Shown one piece after another: positions 8,606-17,083 of a stretch of 64,000 bases of DNA; position 1 is the stretch's first letter; the number at the start of each line of letters is the position of its first letter. The position numbers and the translations under genes were made by a program. The DNA comes from Myxococcales bacterium (GTDB taxonomy: Bacteria; Myxococcota; Myxococcia; Myxococcales; Myxococcaceae): contig JADLDB010000009.1 in the NCBI GenBank assembly GCA_020846875.1, positions 1 through 64,000 on the forward strand, read 5' to 3'. The notes below the pieces were generated by a model that saw only the letters and a list, made by a program, of their open reading frames with translations, ran no database searches and was not told the DNA's origin.

Positions 8606-11600
8606 ATGGCCGCTCCGCCCGTCCTGCTCGTGGCCGATGACCTCGCCGTCATCGCTTCAGTCAAGCGCGTGCTCGCGCGCGAGGGCTACGAGTGCGTGCT
8701 GGCCACCAACGCCGCCGACGCGCTGATCGCCTGGGGCCACAGCCTGCCGGGCCTCATCCTGCTGCAGCCGGGCGTGGAGAGCGATCGCGGTGGCGTGGTG
8801 CTGGAAGAGCTGGCCGCGCACCCCGAGGCGCGGCTGTTGCGCGTGGTGCTCCTGGGCGAGTCCGTGCCGGGCTTCCCCTGGCCGGTGGAGCCGCTGCCAC
8901 TCGATCCCCAGGGCTTCGCCCAGACGGTGGCCGACAACTTCCGCAGCGCGAATCGCCTCGACGGCTGGAAGGTGCTGGAGACCACGCCGGCCCCGAAGGT
9001 GGCGCGGACCGAGGAGCAGCACGAGGAGCCGGATCCCTGGCGCGCCACCCGGCCCTCTCAGGCCTTCGCCTCCTCCGACACCCTCACCGAGGAGCCGGTC
9101 CCCCGGCTGGTGACGGTCCCGGCCTCCCTGTCGCAGGAGGACTCCGAGGCTCCCGCGGCGCCCCCGGCCTTCGCGCCCATCGAAGTGCCCCCCGGTCCGT
9201 CCGGTGCCCCGCCGGAGCAGGCCGCCGAGCCGCCTACTCCCCCCGAAGGGCTGCCGGCGATCTCCGCGCCCGTGCTGTCGCTGCCGGAGGAGCCGCCCAC
9301 CGCGTCAATGGCGCGGCCAGGCGGGCAGCCCGAAGAGGCCCACACCGAGCACGCAGTCACCGCCGTCGGTCCGGCCGCCGGTGCTGCTCGCGGCGACGAG
9401 GAGGCGCTCACGCCCCCGCCCGGGGACCTGCCCGCGCTGGAGGCCGCAGTCCCTCCTGACGCCGGCAGCGAGGCGCCCGGCCCCGGCGACGCAGCGGCCG
9501 ACGAGACGCAGCTCCCTCCCGACCTGGGCGAGGAGTCTCTTGCGTCAGAGACCGGCGCTGCGTCTTCCCCGGGCGAGGCCGCAACGGCCCTGACACCGCC
9601 CTCTCCCGAGGGCAGCGCGGAGTCGCTTCCGGGCGCGGCCGCAGGGGAGCAGCCCTCGCTCTCTCCCGAGGGCAGCGCGGAGCCTTTCCCGGACGCGGCC
9701 ACAGGGGACCAGCCCTCGCTCTCCCCCGAGGGCAGCGCGGACTCTTTCCCGGGCGCGGCCGCAGGGGAGCAGGCCTCGCTCTCCCCCGAGGGCGGCGCGA
9801 ACTCTTTCCCGGGCGAGGACGCAGCCGGCGCCCAGTCTCCGCCCCCCGACGCTGGTGGGGAGCCCCCGTCCCCCGGGCAGCCCGCCACCGACACCCAGTA
9901 CCCCGGCGTGGAGCCGCCAGCGCCTTCGCCGCCCGGGCTGGCCGATGCCCTCTTCGGCGATCTCCCCGGGCTCGAGGAATCGATCCACCGTGACGTGGAG
10001 GCGCAGGTGAGGGCCTCGGTGGAGTCCACGCTGGCCTCGCAGCCGGTAGACGACGAGCTGCAGCGCCTCGAGGACGAGGTGCGCGCCGAGGCGCAGCGCC
10101 GGCGCATCGCCCGTGAGGAGAAGAGCCGCGCGGTCCTGACGACGCAGCAGGCCGAGGCGGTCGAGCCAGCCCTTCCTCCACCCGCCCTGGGCGCTCCCTT
10201 CGAGAGCAGCGAGAGCGACTTCAGCGGCCTGGCGGAGGACGCGACGCCCGCCCAGCCCCCCGCCGTACCCACCCGGGCGGCCGAGCTGCTGGCCCGGGCC
10301 GAGCAGTTGATGCTGGAGGGCCGAGCGGTGGCCGAGGCGCGGCGCCGCGAAGCCGACGCCGACGCTCGGAAGCGGACCGCCGAGCTGGAGGCCGTGGAGC
10401 GCCGGGTGGAGACCGCGGAGGACCTGGTCCGCAAGGAGCGCGACGCGCGCGCCGAGGTGGAGGATGCGCACGAGCGCCTCTCGGAGGAGTTCGATCGCCT
10501 CACCGCCGAGCTGGAGCTGGCGAAGACCGAGGCCGCCGAGGTCGCCGAGACCAGGGACGCCCAGGAGTCGCAGCGGCGCGCCGAGCTGGAGGCGGAGCGG
10601 GACGAGGCGCGGCACGAGGCGGAGGTGCTGGGCGAGCAACTGGAGCGCCACGTGACCGAGGCGAAGGCGGCGCGCGAAGCAGCGGCCAGGGCCGTCGAGG
10701 CGCTCGAGCTGGAGCTCCAGGCGGCGAAGGACGCGGCGGACTCGACGGCGAAGGCGTCGGAGCACTCGCTGGCCGAGGCGGTGGAGCAGCGCGACGAGGC
10801 GCGGGAAGCGCTGGAGGCGCTCACGAAGCGAGCGGCCTCGCTGGAGGTGGACCTGGGCGCGGCCACCGACAAGCTGGACGAGACGATCAAGGAGCGCGAC
10901 GAGCTGAAGAGCACGTTGGGGGTGGCGCAGGGCGATCTCGAGCGCACCACCGGCGAGCTGGAGCGCTCGATGCAGGAGATCTCTGGCCTCACCCGCGCGG
11001 CCGAGGAGGCGCGCGCGCAGGCGGCGGGGGCGACGAAGGCCACCGAGGAGGCGCGCGAGCAGCTCAAGGGGCAACTGGATGAGCTGCGCACCCGCGCCGA
11101 GGCCGCCGAGGATCGCGCCGCCCTGGCCCAGGAGAAGGTGGACACGCTGGAGAAGCGGGCGCTGGCCCCGCTGGCCCTGCCCGGCGGCCGGGTGGTGGGC
11201 GTCCCGCGCACGGGCACCGTGGGGCTGGACCTGCTGGCGCGGCTGGTGGGCCAACTGGTGCTGGCGCAGGCGGACGGGCGCCTGGAGCTGGGCGTGCCGG
11301 GCGGCCTGCGCACGCTGTGGTTCAAGCGGGGCGCGGTGCTGGCGGCGGAGTCGACGCTGGAGCACGAGAGCCTCGTCGATCGCGCGCGGCGCGACGGTCT
11401 CATCGACGCCCGGCAGGAGGCCGAGCTGCGCATGCTGAAGACGGCCACGCCGCGGGAGCAGCTCGAGGCGCTCAAGACGCGCGGGGCGATCCGCGACGTG
11501 GAGGTGGTGCCGCTGGTGCAGCGCTACACCGAGCAGACGGCGCTGGAGGCCTTCACCGAGGCCTCCACCAACTACCGGCTCGTGGACGAGCCGCCCACCG

Positions 11601-12211
11601 ACTCGGTGCTGATCGCCGCGGTGCCGCGCGCCACCTTGCCCATGCTGGCCGAGTCGCTGCGCCGCGCGGTGCCTCCCGACGCGCTGCTCGAGCAACTGGG
11701 CGGCGGCGAGGCGGTGCCCCAGCCGACGGACGCCGAGCTGGATCTGCGGGCGCTGGGCTTCTCGGAGCGCGAGCGGAAGATGCTCACCTGGGCGGACGGC
11801 GAGGCGACGGTGGAGGATCTGTCGCTGGCCTCGGGCCTCAAGCCCGACCTGGCCTTCCGCGCGCTGCTGGTGGCGAAGCTGCTGGGGCTGCTCGAGGTGA
11901 CGGCGCCCAAAGAGGCCGCGCCGGTGGTGGACGCGGAGCTCGACGTGCGGCGGCTCGAGGCCAAGTACGACGAGGTGCAGGACGCGGACTACTTCACCAT
12001 CCTCGGGCTGCCCCGGACCGCCGGCGCGGAGGACGTGCAGCGCGCCTTCCACCGGCTGGGCGGCGAGTTCGATCCCCTGCGCTTCTCCGGCCACCCCGAT
12101 GCCTCGCTGCAGCAGCGGGCCCAGGTGGTGTACCGCCTGCTGGAAGAAGCCGCGCGCGCGCTGGAGGACGATCGCCGGCGCACCAAGTACGCGCGACACC
12201 TGCTCGATTAG
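8606..12211 (+). CDS. large scaffold: pseudo-receiver, 20-residue repeats, long coiled coil, PATAN/DUF4388-like and J-like domains
   Basis: The 1201-residue cytoplasmic protein has these parts in order. Residues 5-115 form a response-regulator-like fold; Asp11-Asp12 are kept, but the phospho-acceptor position reads LILLQPG (Gln54) and the usual Lys is absent. Residues 120-450 are Pro/Ala/Glu-rich, with four tandem 20-residue repeats at 332-411. Residues about 470-850 are a long charged coiled coil. Residues about 855-1110 match the PATAN/DUF4388 style (LDLLARLVGQLVLAQADGRL, LWFKRGAVLAAEST). At 1135-1201 is a DnaJ-like fold (DYFTILGLPRTAG) lacking the HPD tripeptide. The layout recalls myxobacterial polarity and motility regulators such as FrzS and AglZ, but identity is not claimed. 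Confidence 0.8.
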   Translation: MAAPPVLLVADDLAVIASVKRVLAREGYECVLATNAADALIAWGHSLPGLILLQPGVESDRGGVVLEELAAHPEARLLRVVLLGESVPGFPWPVEPLPLDPQGFAQTVADNFRSANRLDGWKVLETTPAPKVARTEEQHEEPDPWRATRPSQAFASSDTLTEEPVPRLVTVPASLSQEDSEAPAAPPAFAPIEVPPGPSGAPPEQAAEPPTPPEGLPAISAPVLSLPEEPPTASMARPGGQPEEAHTEHAVTAVGPAAGAARGDEEALTPPPGDLPALEAAVPPDAGSEAPGPGDAAADETQLPPDLGEESLASETGAASSPGEAATALTPPSPEGSAESLPGAAAGEQPSLSPEGSAEPFPDAATGDQPSLSPEGSADSFPGAAAGEQASLSPEGGANSFPGEDAAGAQSPPPDAGGEPPSPGQPATDTQYPGVEPPAPSPPGLADALFGDLPGLEESIHRDVEAQVRASVESTLASQPVDDELQRLEDEVRAEAQRRRIAREEKSRAVLTTQQAEAVEPALPPPALGAPFESSESDFSGLAEDATPAQPPAVPTRAAELLARAEQLMLEGRAVAEARRREADADARKRTAELEAVERRVETAEDLVRKERDARAEVEDAHERLSEEFDRLTAELELAKTEAAEVAETRDAQESQRRAELEAERDEARHEAEVLGEQLERHVTEAKAAREAAARAVEALELELQAAKDAADSTAKASEHSLAEAVEQRDEAREALEALTKRAASLEVDLGAATDKLDETIKERDELKSTLGVAQGDLERTTGELERSMQEISGLTRAAEEARAQAAGATKATEEAREQLKGQLDELRTRAEAAEDRAALAQEKVDTLEKRALAPLALPGGRVVGVPRTGTVGLDLLARLVGQLVLAQADGRLELGVPGGLRTLWFKRGAVLAAESTLEHESLVDRARRDGLIDARQEAELRMLKTATPREQLEALKTRGAIRDVEVVPLVQRYTEQTALEAFTEASTNYRLVDEPPTDSVLIAAVPRATLPMLAESLRRAVPPDALLEQLGGGEAVPQPTDAELDLRALGFSERERKMLTWADGEATVEDLSLASGLKPDLAFRALLVAKLLGLLEVTAPKEAAPVVDAELDVRRLEAKYDEVQDADYFTILGLPRTAGAEDVQRAFHRLGGEFDPLRFSGHPDASLQQRAQVVYRLLEEAARALEDDRRRTKYARHLLD
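9601..9840 (+). repeat. four 60-bp in-frame tandem repeats
   Basis: Four 60-bp units start at 9601, 9661, 9721 and 9781, each beginning CTCTCCCGAGGGCAGCGCGG or a close variant. The first three are nearly identical, the fourth is diverged, and a fifth degenerate unit precedes them at about 9541. They encode 20-residue repeats of the type SPEGSAE.LPGAA.GEQPSL inside the disordered linker of the scaffold protein. Perfect codon register and near-identity point to recent expansion by slippage or recombination, so copy number may vary between strains. Confidence 0.9.
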
Positions 12212-12260
12212 GGTCGCCTTCAACCCATCGGAAACAGGACCATTCAAGGGCTCTCCCGGT

Positions 12261-12289
12261 TTGCGCTCCACGGGGTGAGGCATTACAAA
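12261..12289 (+). promoter_or_regulatory. predicted promoter of def giving a leaderless mRNA
   Basis: TTGCGC at 12261-12266 and TACAAA at 12284-12289 are separated by 17 bases and resemble -35 and -10 elements (three of six and four of six consensus bases). The start codon of def is at 12297, only seven bases past the -10 hexamer, so transcription would begin at or next to the ATG. No Shine-Dalgarno sequence lies in the usual window. This is inferred from sequence only. Confidence 0.35.
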
Positions 12290-12296
12290 TGGGCCC

Positions 12297-12866
12297 ATGG
12301 TTCACGAGATTCTGGTGTGGCCGCACCCGCTGCTGAAGCAGAAGGCGCAGCCGGTGGCGAAGGTTGACGATGAGGTCCGCACCCTCATCAAGGATCTGTT
12401 CGAGTCGATGTACGCGGCGGACGGGGTGGGCCTGGCCGCGCCGCAGATCGGCGTCTTGAAGAACGTGATCGTCCTGGACACCACGCCGAGGCAGCCGGAG
12501 GCGAAGCCGGTGGCGATGGTGAACCCCGAGATCCTCTCGCTCGAAGGGAAGCAGACGTACAAGGAAGGCTGCCTGTCGGTGCCGGGCGAGGCGGAGGACG
12601 TGGACCGCGCGGCGGTGGTGACGGTGCGCTTCCTCGACGAGAACGGTGACGAGCAGACGCTCAAGTGCGAGGGGCTGCTCTCGGTGGCGGTGCAGCACGA
12701 GACGGATCACCTGAAGGGCGTGATGTTCGTGGACCACATCTCCACGCTCAAGCGCGAGCTGATCCGCAAGCGGATGAAGAAGCTCCAGGCCTCGATGGAA
12801 GAGGACCAGGAAGAGGGCGACGACGAGAAGCCGGCGAAGAGGTCCGCCCGCGCCGAGGCCCGCTAG
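12297..12866 (+). CDS. def: peptide deformylase
   Basis: This enzyme removes the formyl group from the initiator methionine of nascent proteins, using a bound metal ion. The 189 residues contain all three signature motifs: GVGLAAPQIG (43-52), EGCLSVP (90-96, metal ligand Cys92) and QHETDHL (133-139; ligands His134 and His138, catalytic Glu135). The C-terminus carries an extra acidic then basic tail (EEDQEEGDDEKPAKRSARAE), which is longer than usual and may be disordered. No fmt gene follows; the next gene, nth, converges with a 7-bp gap. Confidence 0.97.
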   Translation: MVHEILVWPHPLLKQKAQPVAKVDDEVRTLIKDLFESMYAADGVGLAAPQIGVLKNVIVLDTTPRQPEAKPVAMVNPEILSLEGKQTYKEGCLSVPGEAEDVDRAAVVTVRFLDENGDEQTLKCEGLLSVAVQHETDHLKGVMFVDHISTLKRELIRKRMKKLQASMEEDQEEGDDEKPAKRSARAEAR

Positions 12867-12873
12867 CAGGTTG

Positions 12874-13533
12874 CTAGCTCTTCTTCTTCGGCACGCCTTT
12901 CTTCGGGCACAGCTCCGCCACCACACAGCGGTGACACTCCGGCCTGCGCGCGTCGCAGCAGCGCCGCCCGTGCCAGATGAGCAGTTGGTGCCCCTTGAAC
13001 CACCACGGCTCCGGCACCAGGTTGCGCAGGTCCGCCTCCACCTCGTCGGGCTCGGCGTGCGTGGACAGCCCCAGCCGCTTCGACAGCCTCAGGATGTGGG
13101 TGTCCACCGGAAAGGCCTTGTCGGTGCCTAAGTGAATCGACACCACGCCGGCCGTCTTCTGTCCGGCGCCGGGCAGCTCGGCCAATTCCGCGCGCGTCTT
13201 CGGCACGAGGCCGCCGTGGCGGTCCAGCAACACCTGGCCCAGCTTCACCAGCGCCTTCGCCTTGTTCCGGAACAGCCCCACCGTCTTGATGTACACCTCC
13301 ACCTGCGCGGGCGTGGCCTGCGCGTAGTGCCGCGCAGTGGGGAAGGCCTTGAACAGGGCCGGCGTCACCAGGTTCACCCGCTTGTCCGTGGTCTGCGCCG
13401 ACAGCACCACCGCCACCAGCAGCTCCAGCGGCGACTGGTAGTCGAGCTCGATTTCTGCCTCGGGCATCGCCGCGTCCAGGCGCTCGAGGATCTGGAGCGC
13501 CCGGGCCCGCTTCTGCTCTCGCTTCGTCGCCAT
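12874..13533 (-). CDS. nth: endonuclease III (DNA glycosylase/AP lyase)
   Basis: Nth excises oxidised pyrimidines and nicks the abasic site. The 219-residue protein has the helix-hairpin-helix ELPGAGQKTAGVV with the catalytic Lys, the catalytic Asp in FPVDTHILRL, and a 4Fe-4S cluster with spacing C-x6-C-x2-C-x5-C (CDARRPECHRCVVAELC). The tail GVPKKKS is Lys-rich. The start MATKREQKRARAL at 13533 is chosen because it matches the family's N-terminus; the frame stays open upstream across the divergent M23 gene. It converges on def. Confidence 0.96.
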   Translation of the reverse strand: MATKREQKRARALQILERLDAAMPEAEIELDYQSPLELLVAVVLSAQTTDKRVNLVTPALFKAFPTARHYAQATPAQVEVYIKTVGLFRNKAKALVKLGQVLLDRHGGLVPKTRAELAELPGAGQKTAGVVSIHLGTDKAFPVDTHILRLSKRLGLSTHAEPDEVEADLRNLVPEPWWFKGHQLLIWHGRRCCDARRPECHRCVVAELCPKKGVPKKKS

Positions 13534-13605
13534 TGGGCGCCTTCTACCCCGGCTTCTCTTCGCGCGTTCGTCCTCTCCCGCAGGCTGGGGTAAACTCAAG
13601 CCTCC

Positions 13606-14496
13606 ATGTGGCGCGCAGGGCTCCTCGTCTGCCTGGCTGGCTGCGCCTCCGCGCCGGCCCCTAGGCTGAGCGCCGAAGAGGCCTTCGGCGTTTCTGGCCA
13701 GCGCCCGGTGGTGGATCCCCAGGCCTCGCCCCGCTTCGAGCCCGCCCTCGAGGCGTTCCAGGCCGAGGCCCGGGCGATTCGCCTCTCCACGCCCTCTGGC
13801 GCGCCCATGCCCGCAGGGCACGTCCGGGCGTGGACGGCGCTCCTCGACGAAGTCGACCTGCTCCTCGCGCGCCCTCCTGCGCAGACCTCGTCCCTCCAGC
13901 TCGCCCGGGCCCGCCTCGCCCTCGAAGCCGAGCTGAACAGCGATCGCGGCGCCTTCGGTGACGTCCCCCCGGGGCTCGCCGAGCGGATCCCCCACACGCT
14001 GCGGCGCGTCTGGGGCACCCTCACCCACCTCGTCCGCAAGCCCAACAAGCCCGCCAACCCGCGCACCTTCCTCTGGCCGGTCCAGCCGGTGGTGATGACG
14101 TCGCCCTGGGGTACGCGCTTCCACCCATTGCACGGGGACTACCGCTTCCACGCGGGCGTCGATCTCCTCGCCGAACTCTCCCAGCCGGTGCGCGCCGCCT
14201 CCTCGGGGACCGTCGTCTTCTCCGGCTGGAACGGCGCCCACGGCAAGCAGCTCGAGCTACAGCACGACGGCCACCTCTCCACCCGCTACAGCCACCTCCA
14301 GTCCCTGCTCGTCGAGCCCGGCGCGCAGGTGAAGCGGGGCGACATCATCGCGCTGGCCGGGGACACCGGTCAGACCACCGGGCCCCACCTGCACTTCGAG
14401 CTGCTCAAGGACGGCGAGGCGGTCGATCCCGAGGAGCTGCTGCCGGAGCCCGCCGCCGTGACGCCCCTCTACACCCAGGGCCCGGTGCCCAAATGA
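13606..14496 (+). CDS. M23 (LytM) family metallopeptidase lipoprotein
   Basis: This is a probable cell-wall hydrolase or an activator of one. The 296-residue product starts MWRAGLLVCLAGCAS, a short lipoprotein signal with lipobox LAGC. The C-terminal LytM domain (about 145-270) shows the zinc-site pattern: HPLHGDYRFHAGVD (first His and Asp), YSHLQ, and GPHLHFELLKDG (HxH). All metal ligands of an active LytM enzyme therefore seem present. The middle region is helical. The gene overlaps the next one by four bases (ATGA), so the small downstream protein is probably made together with it. Confidence 0.88.
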   Translation: MWRAGLLVCLAGCASAPAPRLSAEEAFGVSGQRPVVDPQASPRFEPALEAFQAEARAIRLSTPSGAPMPAGHVRAWTALLDEVDLLLARPPAQTSSLQLARARLALEAELNSDRGAFGDVPPGLAERIPHTLRRVWGTLTHLVRKPNKPANPRTFLWPVQPVVMTSPWGTRFHPLHGDYRFHAGVDLLAELSQPVRAASSGTVVFSGWNGAHGKQLELQHDGHLSTRYSHLQSLLVEPGAQVKRGDIIALAGDTGQTTGPHLHFELLKDGEAVDPEELLPEPAAVTPLYTQGPVPK

Positions 14497-14891
14497 GCCA
14501 GGGCACGCTGGTCGCCGCCGCCTGCGCGCTCTCCTTCCAGCGCGCCGACGTGGCCCAGGCCAACGAGGCCATCGCCTCTGCCCGCGAGCGCCTGGAGGTC
14601 GACGGCGCACCGGGCACCAGCTACGAGGTGGTGCTGCCCGCGCTCGATCCCGACGAGTTCCTCACCCACCGCGCGCTGCCGAAGCTGGTCAACTTCCTCT
14701 GGTGCCGCGGCGCGCGCCTGCCCGGATCGGCCGGCGTCTTCGTCTCGCTCTTCACACCCGAAGGGCTGTTCTTCATCGAGGCCGGGCCCCTGGCCGTGCT
14801 GCTGGGCGAGGCGCGGGGCCTCGACGCGGCGGAGCTGATGCGCCGCTACCAGCCCGACGGGCCTGGCGATCCGCTGCTCCTCGGGCGGTGA
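14493..14891 (+). CDS. unknown 132-residue protein coupled to the M23 lipoprotein gene
   Basis: The ATG overlaps the M23 gene's stop codon (ATGA), so translation is likely coupled. The protein has no signal peptide and looks globular and mixed alpha/beta: a helix (QANEAIASARERLEV), then strands around TSYEVVLPALDPDEF and GVFVSLFTPEGLFFIEAGPL. No known family was recognised. Because it lacks an export signal while its partner is exported, a regulatory or unrelated housekeeping role is as likely as a direct interaction. It is followed by a short gap and the convergent HU gene. Confidence 0.6.
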   Translation: MSQGTLVAAACALSFQRADVAQANEAIASARERLEVDGAPGTSYEVVLPALDPDEFLTHRALPKLVNFLWCRGARLPGSAGVFVSLFTPEGLFFIEAGPLAVLLGEARGLDAAELMRRYQPDGPGDPLLLGR

Positions 14892-14987
14892 GCGATGACG
14901 GCGCTGCCCGCTGGTGCCCACAAACACGAAGACCCCGGGCAGGTGCCCAAGGCCCCGTGGATGGAAAGACAGACACCCTTCAACGAC

Positions 14988-15257
14988 TCAGAGGGTCTCT
15001 TTGAGTTCCTTGGCCGGCCGAAAGCCGATGGTCTTGGTGGCCTTCAGCTTCATGATCTCGTTGGTCTGCGGGTTGCGGATCTTGCGCGCCTTGCGGGTGC
15101 GGATGCTCCACGTGCCGAAGCCCGGGTAGCTGAAGCGGCTGTCCGCCTTCACCGCCTTGCCCACGTTGTCGAACACCACGTCGATCAGCTCCGCGGCGGA
15201 CTTCTTGGTCAACCGCGTCTGCTGCGCAACGGCCTCAACCAGCTCTGCCTTCGTCAT
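14988..15257 (-). CDS. HU-family DNA-binding protein
   Basis: HU bends and compacts DNA as a dimer. The 89-residue protein has the canonical helical body (MTKAELVEAVAQQTRLTKKS) and the beta arm with GFGTWSIRTRKARKIRNPQT, which keeps the conserved GFG.F/W and RNP.T elements. The tail is GFRPAKELKETL. It could be HU or an IHF-like paralog; the conserved Pro of the arm tip is in RNPQT. A predicted promoter lies upstream. The flanking genes are unrelated, so it is probably a single-gene unit. Confidence 0.95.
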   Translation of the reverse strand: MTKAELVEAVAQQTRLTKKSAAELIDVVFDNVGKAVKADSRFSYPGFGTWSIRTRKARKIRNPQTNEIMKLKATKTIGFRPAKELKETL

Positions 15258-15328
15258 GTGTCGGATCCCCTCCGAGTGTGCTGCTGGAACGTCGAAATCC
15301 CGCAGCCCCTCCGCTGCGAGCGGCCGCG

Positions 15329-15358
15329 TGAGTACCAGAGCGCGATCGCGCGAGTCAA
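15329..15358 (-). promoter_or_regulatory. predicted promoter of the HU gene with internal palindrome
   Basis: On the minus strand TTGACT (15358-15353) and TACTCA (15334-15329) are 18 bases apart, matching -35 and -10 elements in order and near-ideal spacing. Between them lies the perfect 12-bp palindrome GCGCGATCGCGC (15340-15351), placed where a repressor would block RNA polymerase. AGGGG lies nine bases before the HU start. The promoter and operator are inferred only from sequence. Confidence 0.35.
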
Positions 15359-15389
15359 TGCATTACAGACATGATTTCACGGGGGTTTC

Positions 15390-16913
15390 GTGTCTGATCT
15401 GACCTCGACGGCCGCAGATCACGCATTGACCGCTTCGGCTCGCGATCCCGCGGGGTTGCCGGGGCGCCGTGATCGGCGGTCGATCTGCCGCGATCCGGCC
15501 TGGGGGCTGGTGGGGCTGGCGCTGGTGTGGGGGTGTGTGCGCGAGGCGCCGGAGCCGATCGGAAAGGCCCCTGCGCGGGTGGAGCTGTGGGTGGACGAGT
15601 ACGCGGCCGCGGGAGGTGACGGCACGAAGCAGCACCCCTTCAAGCGCCTGCCGGAGGAGCTGCCGGAGCGGGTGGACCTGCACCTGAAGAGCGGGCTGTA
15701 CGAAGGGCCCTTCGTCTTCCCCCGGGACGCGCGCGTCGAGGGCCACGGCCAGGTGGTGCTGCACGCGGAGGCGCCGGCGGTGGTGGTGACGGGTGGGGCG
15801 CTGGAGCTGGTGCACGTCTCGGTGCAGGGCGGCGCGGTGGGCGTCGCGGTGACGGGGCGCGCGCGGCTGGAGGCGGTGCACGTGAGCGGACACCGCGAGG
15901 CGGGCGTGCGGGTGGGCGACGGCGGGACGCTGGAGGTGGTGAAGCTGGAGGTGGAGGGCACCATTCCCGAGGCGCTGGGCGTGTGGGCCACGGGCGCCAC
16001 CGTCAGCGTGGAGGGCGCGCAGTTCCGCGGCGACCTGAAGCAGGCGATCCGCGTCGAGGGAGGGACGGCCCGGCTGGAGGACGTGCGCAGCGAGGGCGGG
16101 CGCACCCTGGTGCAGGCGATGAGCGCGGAGCTGACGCTGTCGAAGGCCCGCGCGGCGGCCGGACGCGGAGCGGCGGTGCTGGTGTCGGGGGGCGTGGCCC
16201 GCGTCACGGGCCTGGAGGTGGACGGCCACGAGGTGGCGCTCAACGCGCTGTCGCAGGCGAAGGTGGACGCGCAGGGCCTTCGCTCCCGCCGCCCGTACTA
16301 TGCCGGGGTGGTGTTCGTCGGGGCCAGCGGCACGCTGCGTGACGTGGAGGTGAGCGGCGCCGGACCGGGCGGCGGCGTGCAGGCGCTGGACTCGGACCTA
16401 CGGGTAGAGGACGCGCACGTCACCGACTCGATGGCGATGGGCGTCTTCGTGCGCAAGGGGCGCGCGCGCCTCGTGCGGGTGACGGTGGAGCGGCTGTCCG
16501 CCGAGGCCAACGCCGACGGGACCCGCGCGCTCGGCGACGCGCTCATGTTGCGGGACGCGGAGGTGGAGGTGGAGCAGCTCGCCGCGCGCGAAGTGGAAGG
16601 CAGCGCCCTGTACGCCTCCGCCTTCGCCACGGTGCGGGTGGGGACGTTGCTGGCCGAGCGGACGGGCGGTGGCGCGCTGCTGGTGGAGCGCGGCGCCAGC
16701 GTCACGGTGAAGGAGCTCACCTCCCGCGGCACCCTCGGGCCGGTGGTGACGGTGCCCGACAAGGCGAAGCTGTCCGTGGACCGCCTCGTCGTCAGCGGGG
16801 GCGCGGAGGTGCCGGTGTACGCGGCCTGTGAAGACGGCGCGGAGGTGCGGCTGGGACGGCTGGACTCCACCGTGCCGCAGCCGCCGGCGAAGTGCGTGCG
16901 CCTCGGTCCGTGA
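15390..16913 (+). CDS. beta-helix (pectate-lyase-fold) lipoprotein
   Basis: The protein has about 507 residues. After a segment RRDRRSICRDPAWGLVGLAL followed by VWGC, which reads as a lipoprotein signal, the mature part is a long ladder of short strands (VEGHGQVVLHAEAPAVVV, LELVHVSVQGGAVGVAVTG, ADGTRALGDALMLRDAEVEV) typical of right-handed parallel beta-helices. These folds bind or cleave polysaccharides, but no catalytic residues can be assigned. The start is uncertain: GTG 15390 is used, but a TTG at 15456 would give a shorter, more typical signal (MPGRRDRRS...). Another GTG at 15510 is too close to the lipobox. Confidence 0.7.
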   Translation: MSDLTSTAADHALTASARDPAGLPGRRDRRSICRDPAWGLVGLALVWGCVREAPEPIGKAPARVELWVDEYAAAGGDGTKQHPFKRLPEELPERVDLHLKSGLYEGPFVFPRDARVEGHGQVVLHAEAPAVVVTGGALELVHVSVQGGAVGVAVTGRARLEAVHVSGHREAGVRVGDGGTLEVVKLEVEGTIPEALGVWATGATVSVEGAQFRGDLKQAIRVEGGTARLEDVRSEGGRTLVQAMSAELTLSKARAAAGRGAAVLVSGGVARVTGLEVDGHEVALNALSQAKVDAQGLRSRRPYYAGVVFVGASGTLRDVEVSGAGPGGGVQALDSDLRVEDAHVTDSMAMGVFVRKGRARLVRVTVERLSAEANADGTRALGDALMLRDAEVEVEQLAAREVEGSALYASAFATVRVGTLLAERTGGGALLVERGASVTVKELTSRGTLGPVVTVPDKAKLSVDRLVVSGGAEVPVYAACEDGAEVRLGRLDSTVPQPPAKCVRLGP

Positions 16914-17083
16914 AGCGTCGGCCTCTTTCCTTCGCGCGCCTCGAAGAGCCAGGTGGCGAGGTTCCACAGGGTGGGGAGAGGCGCCGTGGGCGTGCCGGGC
17001 GTCGTCGCGTCCTGCGCCCAGGCCCACGTCGCCGGCACCACCACCAGGCACGAAGCGCGGCCTCCTCCCGCGGGGAAACCCGG

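Noticed and set aside
9601-9840. CRISPR-like array from the 60-bp repeats
   Set aside because: The units are contiguous without spacers and in frame with the protein, so they are coding tandem repeats.
9545-12298. 917-residue minus-strand frame opposite the scaffold gene
   Set aside because: Antisense to the coiled-coil and PATAN-like regions; composition (Leu/Gln/Gly/Arg) is the mirror of the Glu/Ala/Leu-rich coding strand.
12874-14241. 455-residue minus-strand frame reaching far upstream of nth
   Set aside because: Only the last 219 residues are endonuclease III; the upstream part lies antisense to the M23 peptidase gene and has the Gly/Arg/Ala-rich composition of a GC-rich shadow frame.
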